20,536 nucleotides of DNA from Lachnospiraceae bacterium UBA7179 (lineage in GTDB: Bacteria; Bacillota; Clostridia; Lachnospirales; Lachnospiraceae), in NCBI GenBank assembly GCA_002491195.1, contig DKVL01000114.1:1-20536 (forward strand), written 5' to 3'. Positions 14,436-20,536 of the stretch are shown in pieces (positions within the stretch are counted from its first letter, which is position 1; the number at the start of each line of letters is the position of its first letter). The notes under the pieces were generated by a model that ran no database searches, was not told the origin of the DNA, and saw nothing but the letters and a program-made list of their open reading frames with translations. The position numbers were made by a program, and so were the translations under genes.

Positions 14436-15479
14436 ATGAAAAGGATAAGAAAAATTATAGGCTGCGTATTGTCTGCTGTCGTGCTGCTGTGTGCGGCAGC
14501 CAATTCACCAGTATTGACTGCGGAAGCTATGACCATATATGAGAGTGATGGATGCAGTCATGCAGAAGGATATATTTTTATCGGTGAAAGCCACTGCCAG
14601 GTGGCATCTATGGCTATGAGAGAATTGGCAAATGAGGATGGAATCATACCAGGGATTCCGGATATTTCGTACAATTTTAGAGAGGACTGGTCCTTGTCAA
14701 CAGGTGATGAAGGCGAACCAAATACGATTTTCATGAAAGGGAACCTTTTCTTTGTGTATGAAAGTATCTGGACTGAGGTTGAGAGCGGAATACAGACGGA
14801 CAAAACTTATATTTATAGTGATGGAAAGGGGGAATCGGGTCGTGGTGTGAAACGGATTCATGAGATTATTGAAGGAAATCCCAACATCAGTCATTGGAAT
14901 ATTATAGCTTATCAGGGTGCGGTCGCGGTGTCGAAAAATGGACCAGAAATTGGAAAATATTATGCGGACTCCTATCAAAATTGGATTTCGTATGAGTTTC
15001 CTGAGGCGGATATTTATTTCCTTTCGATGTCAACAATGACAAAATGTTATAGAGGCGTCAAGCATAAGGATGCCATCAATGATGCGCTGGCCAAGGCATT
15101 TCCGGATCAATATTTGGACTACACAGATTTTTATAATGCGCGGTATCCGGGTGAGATGCTGTCACCGGCTGATCAGATACATTGGAATTATCGGACATAT
15201 CAGGAACTTATCACAGATGTTATTCGGAAGATACAACAGAATCGCGGAATCGAAGAACATGTCGTGAAAGTAGTTGTAACAGATGTGGAAGCTGTTCTTT
15301 ATACAAATGACAATACGGTTATACTTGTCAAGCCTGACTGGAACGCGCAGATTTTGTTTCCGGAGGTAGACGCAGGGCTGCCAGTTCATGTGACAGGCAT
15401 AACAGATAATGGATTTTTCCGTGTTGAACTGGGGGAGAGAACGGTTTATATTCATGGAGTAGGATTGAGTGAGAACTGA
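14436..15479 (+). CDS. secreted SGNH-like protein with SH3-like module, copy E
   Basis: From ATG 14436 the product has 347 residues. A TTG start at 14415 would add seven basic residues but overlaps the GAAGAAGAGG ribosome site, so the ATG is preferred. The signal peptide ends with AEA at residue 31. GYIFIGESH carries Ser52. The late motif is PADQIHW (Asp246, His249), so the D-x-x-H is kept although the surrounding RSD of the other copies is not. Copies E and F share a longer variable region after GESH, with an ELAN/ELMTN-type helix and a DEGEPNT/DGSPNT loop, and so form a sub-branch distinct from C and D. The SH3-like module spans about 279-347. The DHHW gene begins 29 bases after the stop. 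Confidence 0.8.
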   Translation: MKRIRKIIGCVLSAVVLLCAAANSPVLTAEAMTIYESDGCSHAEGYIFIGESHCQVASMAMRELANEDGIIPGIPDISYNFREDWSLSTGDEGEPNTIFMKGNLFFVYESIWTEVESGIQTDKTYIYSDGKGESGRGVKRIHEIIEGNPNISHWNIIAYQGAVAVSKNGPEIGKYYADSYQNWISYEFPEADIYFLSMSTMTKCYRGVKHKDAINDALAKAFPDQYLDYTDFYNARYPGEMLSPADQIHWNYRTYQELITDVIRKIQQNRGIEEHVVKVVVTDVEAVLYTNDNTVILVKPDWNAQILFPEVDAGLPVHVTGITDNGFFRVELGERTVYIHGVGLSEN

Positions 15480-15508
15480 GAGTAAATTGATATAAAGGAT
15501 AGAAAGAC

Positions 15509-16621
15509 ATGAGGCACAATCGGGAAACAAAACAGATCGGTACATGGTTTTATGTGATATTATTCTGGGCAGTATGTCTGATTCCTTCCGTCGGAATGCT
15601 CTTCTACCATTCGGAACTTGCAGAGAACAGGGAATTAGCAGGCGTTCCATCGTTCCGAACAGAGGACGGCGGATGGAACCATGATTATTTTGCGGGACTG
15701 CAGACTTATGTATCAGAGCATTTTGCATTTCGGGGGGAACTGGTCGCAGCGGATAGTCTGATCAAATATCAACTGCTTGGGACGCCTTGTGATGATCAGG
15801 TAATCATCGGAAGAGACGGCTGGCTCTTTTTCAGTGAGACACTTGTAGATTATGCGGGCGTTACTTTGTCGGATGACGAGATTGACAGAATTGCAAAGAG
15901 GATGCTGGAAGTGAGCGAATATGTACAAAAACAGGGAAAGCAGCTGTTGTTTGTGATTGTGCCGAATAAAAACAGTATTTATCCGGAGTACATGCCTGCG
16001 CGTTTTGGGGACAGGGCGGAAAGCCGGAATCTTACAATGCTGCAGGAGCGTATGTCCAGTCTGGGGATACCTTATGTTGACGCATATCAGATTCTGCTTA
16101 ACGGTAAGGATGAGGAGGAACTGTATCTGCATGAGGATACCCATTGGAACAATACAGGCGCCAGGCTGGTATTGAACGGAATTTATGCGGCATATGGTCT
16201 GGAGGAGCGGTATTCACTTACAGGATATCAGATCGAGGAGAACCATAGACCGGATCTATATGCAATCCTTTTTCCTGAACAGGAGCATTTTGAAGCGCAG
16301 CATGTGTACAGTGATGGGAAGGAATACAGCTATATTGGCAGAATGCACAGTGTGGATGATATGAAGATCCGCACGACAGCACAAGATGGAAACGGGACAT
16401 CGATCCTTGTGTACCGTGACAGCTTTGGCAGGGCGCTGATACCATATATGGGGGGAACGTTTGACAGTGTAACGTTTAACCGCTCAACGCCATACGATCT
16501 TTCTATAATGGAAAGTACAGACTGCGATTATGTGTTGTTTGAGATTGTAGAGCGAAACCTGCAGGATCTAGGGCAGATCTGTCTGGACGAAAATATCTCA
16601 GAAAAGAACAACGGACAATAG
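15509..16621 (+). CDS. DHHW family protein, AlgX/AlgJ-like SGNH acetyltransferase partner of MBOAT
   Basis: The protein has 370 residues. One N-terminal membrane segment (about 12-33) anchors an extracytoplasmic domain. Family markers are AENRELAGVPSF (38-49), the GRDGWLFF segment (101-108), VIVPNKNSIYPEYMP (149-163), EDTHWNNTGA with Asp210 and His212, and VYRDSFG with Ser305. The D-x-H plus serine set corresponds to the triad of AlgX (Asp174, His176, Ser269 in Pseudomonas). AlgX-type proteins transfer acetyl groups supplied through an AlgI-like MBOAT protein onto polysaccharide, so this gene and 10762-12135 probably work as a pair. AAGGAT at 15495-15500 is a modest ribosome site. The last codons overlap, in another frame, an SH3-module remnant, so the C-terminus NNGQ may not be the original end. 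Confidence 0.9.
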   Translation: MRHNRETKQIGTWFYVILFWAVCLIPSVGMLFYHSELAENRELAGVPSFRTEDGGWNHDYFAGLQTYVSEHFAFRGELVAADSLIKYQLLGTPCDDQVIIGRDGWLFFSETLVDYAGVTLSDDEIDRIAKRMLEVSEYVQKQGKQLLFVIVPNKNSIYPEYMPARFGDRAESRNLTMLQERMSSLGIPYVDAYQILLNGKDEEELYLHEDTHWNNTGARLVLNGIYAAYGLEERYSLTGYQIEENHRPDLYAILFPEQEHFEAQHVYSDGKEYSYIGRMHSVDDMKIRTTAQDGNGTSILVYRDSFGRALIPYMGGTFDSVTFNRSTPYDLSIMESTDCDYVLFEIVERNLQDLGQICLDENISEKNNGQ

Positions 16622-16682
16622 ATTCTTTCGCAGCAATCGGGGTGAAATAACAGCATACGTTTTGGAACAGGACTGAGTGAAG
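16614..16682 (+). pseudogene. SH3-module tail remnant overlapping the DHHW stop
   Basis: In the frame beginning at 16614 the DNA reads DNRFFRSNRGEITAYV and then, allowing for one lost base near 16660, YGTGLSEE. This is the end of an SGNH-SH3 module (compare DNGFFRIALGETTAYV of copy D). The DHHW stop codon TAG (16619-16621) is created across this joint. The same joint at 8117-8187 is better preserved, so the fusion predates the duplication. Confidence 0.72.
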
Positions 16683-16717
16683 AAAGTAGAGATTAACGGA
16701 GTGTGTGGGAGAAAAAA

Positions 16718-17785
16718 ATGAAACATTATAAGCAAAGAAGGCGCAGTAGAGCAAAACGTATCTTTGTGATCTGTCTGTTGCTCTGCCTGTTGTGTCCGGC
16801 GCAGACAGTCTGTGCTGTGACCATATATGAGAGCGATGGTATGGCGTATGAGGAAGGGTATATTTTTGTTGGAGAGAGCCATGTCGGTCTGATGGCGCGC
16901 ACAGCAGGCGAATTGATGACAAACGCGGACGGTGATGTGAATGGGCTTGCGGGTGTCCGTTTTCTGTATCGGGAAGATGGTTCGGTATCTGCGTTCGAGG
17001 ACGGAAGCCCGAATACAATGTATATGAAAGGAAATCTCTTTTTTGTATATGAGGGATGGTGCGGAAAAGATGAGGGTGCGGTACAGACGGCCAAAACCTA
17101 TATCTACAGTGACGGGCAGGGAAAGCGCGGCCGGGGCGTGGAGCGAGTGCATGAGATCATGGACACGAATCCCAATATAGCGCACTGGAACATTGTATGT
17201 TGGCAGGGGGCTGCAGCCTTTGCACGCGATCAGGGTACAGATCTGGGAAAGTATTATGTAGATTCGTACAAAAACTGGATCACATATGAGTTTCCGGATG
17301 CAGATATCTATTTCCTGTCACAATCAACCATGACAAAGTGTTACAGGAGCCTTAAGACGAGGAACTGTATTAACAATGCGCTGGCCGCAGCATTTCCAGA
17401 GCGTTATCTGGACTATATGTTTTTTTCTCAGGAGCGTTATCCACAGGGAATGGCAGACCCAAAGGAACAATCGGATACGATTCACTGGAGCAATGCGGTG
17501 TACGCAGAGTTGATCACGGATCTTATCCAAACCATACAGCGAAACCGCGGAATTGACAATCATACTGTGGAAGTAGTTGTGACGGAGACAGAGGCAGTAC
17601 TCTATACAAATGACAGCACTGTGATCTATTCTTCGCCCGATTTGGACGGAGAGATCTTATTTTCCGGTCTGGAGGAAGGGCTGCCCATTCATGTGACAGG
17701 GATCACAGATAATGGATTCTTTCGTGTTGACCTGGGAGAAATGACAGCATATATCCACGGAGCAGGGCTTAAGGAGCTGCAGTAA
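16718..17785 (+). CDS. secreted SGNH-like protein with SH3-like module, copy F
   Basis: From ATG 16718 the product has 355 residues. GGGAG at 16707-16711 with a six-base gap supports it over the in-frame GTG at 16703. The signal peptide (1-33, hydrophobic CLLLCLLCPAQTVCA) is nearly the same as in pseudogene B. GYIFVGESH carries Ser54; QSDTIHW carries Asp253 and His256. Core segments are MKGNLFFVYEG, TYIYSDGQG, NIAHWNIVCWQG and DIYFLSQSTMTKCY. The SH3-like module covers about 288-351. It is the last gene of the operon, 96 bases after DHHW, and is followed by a strong terminator. Its 5' flank, signal peptide, SH3 module and 3' flank match pseudogene B, which shows the origin of B. Confidence 0.8.
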   Translation: MKHYKQRRRSRAKRIFVICLLLCLLCPAQTVCAVTIYESDGMAYEEGYIFVGESHVGLMARTAGELMTNADGDVNGLAGVRFLYREDGSVSAFEDGSPNTMYMKGNLFFVYEGWCGKDEGAVQTAKTYIYSDGQGKRGRGVERVHEIMDTNPNIAHWNIVCWQGAAAFARDQGTDLGKYYVDSYKNWITYEFPDADIYFLSQSTMTKCYRSLKTRNCINNALAAAFPERYLDYMFFSQERYPQGMADPKEQSDTIHWSNAVYAELITDLIQTIQRNRGIDNHTVEVVVTETEAVLYTNDSTVIYSSPDLDGEILFSGLEEGLPIHVTGITDNGFFRVDLGEMTAYIHGAGLKELQ

Positions 17786-17798
17786 CGAGGTTCAAACA

Positions 17799-17849
17799 GC
17801 GCAAAAAGTGCCTTTCGGTCTTGAACGGACTGAAGGGTGCTTTTTGCGC
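17799..17849 (+). terminator. Rho-independent terminator ending the acylation operon
   Basis: GCGCAAAAAG at 17799-17808 pairs perfectly with CTTTTTGCGC at 17840-17849. Inside is a weaker extension (GTGCC with GGGTGC and TTCGGTC with GGACTGAA), and TTGTTTTAT follows. The left arm is also found after pseudogene B (8933 onward), where the right arm is lost. Confidence 0.83.
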
Positions 17850-17916
17850 TTGTTTTATATTTCGGAACCCATGCTGCTTCCATGAATAAACACAAAGAAA
17901 GTTTCTAAAAAATAGC

Positions 17917-17945
17917 TTGACTTTTAATTCTTACAAGTGTAATAT
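17917..17945 (+). promoter_or_regulatory. sigma-A promoter of the 791-residue lipoprotein gene
   Basis: TTGACT at 17917-17922 and TAATAT at 17940-17945 are 17 bases apart. The promoter lies after the operon terminator, so the lipoprotein gene is transcribed separately. Confidence 0.75.
17931..17942. promoter_or_regulatory. palindrome with the BlaI/MecI/CopY operator pattern
   Basis: TTACAAGTGTAA lies in the spacer and touches the -10 box. It contains TACANNTGTA, the core pattern bound by the BlaI/MecI/CopY repressor family. A repressor sitting here would block the promoter. No regulator of that family is encoded in the window. The 8 fixed bases could also occur by chance. Confidence 0.4.
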
Positions 17946-17970
17946 TTAAAAAGTAAGGAGAGTTTGTTCA

Positions 17971-20346
17971 ATGAAAAGAGTGAAGAAGTCAGTAAAATTA
18001 TTTTATGTAATAGCAAGCTGTCTCTATATTGTGGTTATGGCAGCAGCCTGTAGTGGTCAGCCGCAGAGACAGCCTGATCTTGTAATATTTGACAGCGCAG
18101 GGCAAACACAGGCAGAAGAAGAGTGCCGCACAGATGTGGAGGAGATTGCGGCGCTTTATCGTGAGATCCGTGCAGAAATGATAGAGGCAGATACAGTGAA
18201 TCGCCTGGAAGTCCTGCAAAAGGTCGTTGACATACTTGGCGGGAAAGGATATGCCGCTGTTGACAGTGCGAATCAGGTTGATATGATCAATGCAGAACAG
18301 GTGCTGGCCTTTTGCCATGCAGTCGATGCGGGAGAGAAAGCAGAACTTACAATCATAGAAGTGGTCAATACAGAGAGTAATTATGGCGAAGTTGGAAATA
18401 GTAAAAATGCTGCAATTCCAAAGGAATTTCGAAAGTATGATTTTCACACAGAAAATGGTAACGTGGATATTACCAGAGGATACTATCGTTTGGATCAAAA
18501 CGGAAATCTCGTGAGTAAAGACACAGTAAGCTACCCAGCGGATCTGTGGCAGTATACAGAAGAAGGGTATCTGGTGTTTGCAGGAAGTTATTATGCAGAC
18601 GACTATTATATCATTTCGCTGACGGATGAACCAGAACACGCCGCGCTCAGGGTAGCGCCGTTAGACACAAAGTGCAGGGATTTGTATCGAAAATATATTC
18701 AGCCGGTCGGCTATGAGGACAGTAATCTGTTTCTCGTCAATTGGACAGAAGAAGACTTTGCGGGCCTGGATTTTTATGATCTGTTTGACAAGTTTTATCC
18801 GATGATTTACCAGAAGTCTGTTCCCTATACAGCCAGTGAGAATCCGGGAGTCGGTTTCGTGTACAGGATTGCGGAGAGCGAGTTTGAAGACGTGATCAGA
18901 ACTTATCTCAGTGTGACGCCCAAGACACTTCAATCGAAAACGACTTATTTTGCGGAGGATCAGTCTTATGAGTACAGGCCAAGAGGATTCTACGAGGCTG
19001 GCTGTTCCAATATGCCCTGTCCAGAGGTAGTAGATTATTGTGAAAATGTGGATGGGACAATCACACTGAGGGTAAACGCTGTATTTTCTTATGAAGGAAC
19101 ATCAAAGGCATTTGCGCATGAGGTTGTGATCCGGCCACTGGAAAATGGCGGTTTTCATTATGTTTCCAACCAAATAACAGGTGGCGGCTGCGATGCGTGG
19201 TGGTACACTAAACGCCTGACAGCGCAGGAATGGGAAGAAGTGTATGTCAGTCATCAGCCTGAGGAGACGGATGAGTCGCTCTGGTATCTTCCGCAGGCGG
19301 GCGAGTGCCTGTTAACGGAGACGGAACGAGATGCATTAAAGGACACATCGCTGGCAGCAGCAAAACAGGTCAGTGAAGTGTATCGGACTATGGAGATCGA
19401 GGAGGGCGCATCGTATGAATCTAATGTCAAAGATTTTAGCGAGGCGCAGTGCAAAGAGGTGGTCGCGCTTTTAGGAAAAGCAGGATTTGTCAGTATCGCA
19501 GACGATGTGAATATGCAAAATTGTGAGAAATTTGAGGAATTTTATGCCGCATACCTGCAAAAACGGGATGCAATGGTGACTGTCTATGATGTGCGGCAGG
19601 ATGGGCTGATTGGTGCGCTCACATTCGTATATCGAAAGACTGATCAGGAGGACAAAATACAAACCTACTATATAGGAATCGGCTGGCAGGAAGGGGGAGA
19701 ACCAAAGATCAAGAATACTCTGATCAGCGATATCGCCAGGATGGATCTGACGGAGAAGGGATATTTCATTTATACTTATAAAGAGCAGATCGTGCACTCT
19801 GATGAAAATGAGTATTTTCGTGTGAAACCTTTGTCGGAAAAGTGCAGGGAACTGACCAGGAAGTATGTGGACGGTGTAAGTTTTGTGAATTACAATGCCT
19901 TTGTGACAAACTGGGACAGCAGCAATGTGGCGGAGATTTTGATGCCATGTATGTTTGAAGATCTCTATCGCATCGATACAGGGATGAATCTAAAAGCGGA
20001 AAATGACCGGATTCCGGCGGAAGTCTATGAGCGGATTATGACGACATACTTTCCGGTATCAAAAGAGCAGCTGCGGGCAAAGTGCGGCTATGATGCGGAC
20101 AGTGACAGCTATCCATATGACATGATCTTTGCAATTCCACATGCACCGTTCGGAGAGGTTGTTGATTATACAGACAATGCAGATGGAACGATCACGTTAT
20201 ATGTGGATGGAGTGTGGATTGACTACGATTCAGACTGCGCTTTCACGAGCGAGATCGTGGTGCAGCCGTTTGCAGATGGTACATTTCGATATCTCTCTAA
20301 CAGGATCTGGCCAAAGGAATTAGAACTGCCGACAGTGGCGGATTAA
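17971..20346 (+). CDS. large lipoprotein with two related tandem domains, unknown function
   Basis: The protein has 791 residues. The signal peptide ends in VMAAAC with Cys27 as the likely lipid anchor, so it sits on the outer face of the membrane. After a short linker there are two homologous halves, about 45-440 and 460-785. Matching segments include LRVAPLDTKCRDLYRKY with FRVKPLSEKCRELTRKY, LFLVNW with AFVTNW, and VVDYCENVDGTITLRV with VVDYTDNADGTITLYV. SNQI and SNRI end the halves. I do not recognise a characterised family, and no enzymatic motif stands out. AAGGAGAG at 17955-17962 precedes the ATG. It has its own promoter with a possible repressor site, so a link to the acylation operon is positional only. 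Confidence 0.78.
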   Translation: MKRVKKSVKLFYVIASCLYIVVMAAACSGQPQRQPDLVIFDSAGQTQAEEECRTDVEEIAALYREIRAEMIEADTVNRLEVLQKVVDILGGKGYAAVDSANQVDMINAEQVLAFCHAVDAGEKAELTIIEVVNTESNYGEVGNSKNAAIPKEFRKYDFHTENGNVDITRGYYRLDQNGNLVSKDTVSYPADLWQYTEEGYLVFAGSYYADDYYIISLTDEPEHAALRVAPLDTKCRDLYRKYIQPVGYEDSNLFLVNWTEEDFAGLDFYDLFDKFYPMIYQKSVPYTASENPGVGFVYRIAESEFEDVIRTYLSVTPKTLQSKTTYFAEDQSYEYRPRGFYEAGCSNMPCPEVVDYCENVDGTITLRVNAVFSYEGTSKAFAHEVVIRPLENGGFHYVSNQITGGGCDAWWYTKRLTAQEWEEVYVSHQPEETDESLWYLPQAGECLLTETERDALKDTSLAAAKQVSEVYRTMEIEEGASYESNVKDFSEAQCKEVVALLGKAGFVSIADDVNMQNCEKFEEFYAAYLQKRDAMVTVYDVRQDGLIGALTFVYRKTDQEDKIQTYYIGIGWQEGGEPKIKNTLISDIARMDLTEKGYFIYTYKEQIVHSDENEYFRVKPLSEKCRELTRKYVDGVSFVNYNAFVTNWDSSNVAEILMPCMFEDLYRIDTGMNLKAENDRIPAEVYERIMTTYFPVSKEQLRAKCGYDADSDSYPYDMIFAIPHAPFGEVVDYTDNADGTITLYVDGVWIDYDSDCAFTSEIVVQPFADGTFRYLSNRIWPKELELPTVAD

Positions 20347-20374
20347 AAAAATTTGATAAAAGTAAAAAAAGTAC

Positions 20375-20403
20375 TTGCATTTTTCCCGGACATGGTATAT
20401 ACT
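20375..20403 (+). promoter_or_regulatory. sigma-A promoter of tRNA-Gln
   Basis: TTGCAT at 20375-20380 and TATACT at 20398-20403 are separated by 17 bases. The tRNA begins about 35 bases downstream of the expected start site. The arrangement is typical for stable RNA genes. Confidence 0.8.
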
Positions 20404-20444
20404 AAATATCGTGTTACAAATCAGAGTACACGTCGAATAGACAA

Positions 20445-20516
20445 AGCGCTATCGCCAAACGGTAAGGCAACGGACTCTGACTCCGTCATTTCAAGGTTCG
20501 AATCCTTGTAGCGCTG
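20445..20516 (+). tRNA. tRNA-Gln, anticodon CTG
   Basis: The cloverleaf is complete. The acceptor stem pairs AGCGCTA (20445-20451) with TAGCGCT (20509-20515), followed by discriminator G at 20516. The anticodon stem ACGGA/TCCGT encloses the loop CTCTGAC with anticodon CTG at 20477-20479, reading CAG codons. The T arm is CAAGG-TTCGAAT-CCTTG. CCA is not encoded (TGC follows), so it must be added after transcription. Confidence 0.93.
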
Positions 20517-20536
20517 TGCATAACAAAAGACCTGAT

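Noticed and set aside
20346..20536. tRNA-Gln as the attachment site of an integrated island
   Set aside because: No integrase gene and no direct repeat of the tRNA 3' end was found in the window, so there is no evidence of integration there.

Overview
The window looks like chromosome of a low-to-mid GC Gram-positive anaerobe of the Clostridia, most likely Lachnospiraceae. Supporting signs are a CIRCE/HrcA heat-shock operator, a Ctc-type L25, strong AGGAGG ribosome sites, lipoproteins with short Gram-positive signal peptides, duplicated AAA/PD-(D/E)XK proteins of a type common in that family, and a tRNA-Gln without encoded CCA. The genus cannot be fixed from this sequence.

Layout. 1-1922 is a housekeeping/stress flank: a CIRCE-overlapped promoter with a long structured leader, ribosomal protein L25, a terminator, a wrecked dnaJ-like gene and an acyl-CoA thioesterase. 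2037-6649 holds two near-identical AAA/PD-(D/E)XK genes on either side of a methyltransferase-like gene. A bipartite hairpin repeat sits downstream of the first AAA gene and downstream of the methyltransferase. 6707-9321 is a graveyard: the tail of an MBOAT gene, a hybrid SGNH-SH3/DHHW pseudogene, an internally deleted SGNH-SH3 pseudogene, a third hairpin repeat and a deleted copy of the methyltransferase-like gene. 9322-9856 is a 535-bp non-coding element with 45-bp terminal inverted repeats. 9937-17849 is the intact operon: lipoprotein, MBOAT acyltransferase, three secreted SGNH-SH3 proteins, a DHHW/AlgX-like protein, a fourth SGNH-SH3 protein and a terminator. 17917-20346 is a separately promoted two-domain lipoprotein, followed by a tRNA-Gln(CUG) with its own promoter.

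How the genes may work together. The MBOAT protein plus the membrane-anchored DHHW protein resemble the AlgI + AlgX/AlgJ pair that moves acyl groups across the membrane onto an exopolysaccharide. Here they are joined by four intact, and originally at least six, paralogous secreted proteins. Each has a signal peptide, a GESH nucleophile-like motif, a late D-x-x-H motif and a C-terminal SH3-like module. I infer a cell-surface O-acylation/deacylation system with an expanded set of wall-targeted SGNH enzymes. The substrate is unknown.

The locus has been duplicated and recombined repeatedly. There is a collapsed second copy of the operon, a small DHHW scar between MBOAT and the first SGNH gene, and SH3-tail remnants fused after both DHHW ends. 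Many junctions fall on 5-8 bp of shared sequence. This expansion-and-erosion history, together with the SGNH-SH3 family, is the most interesting feature of the window.
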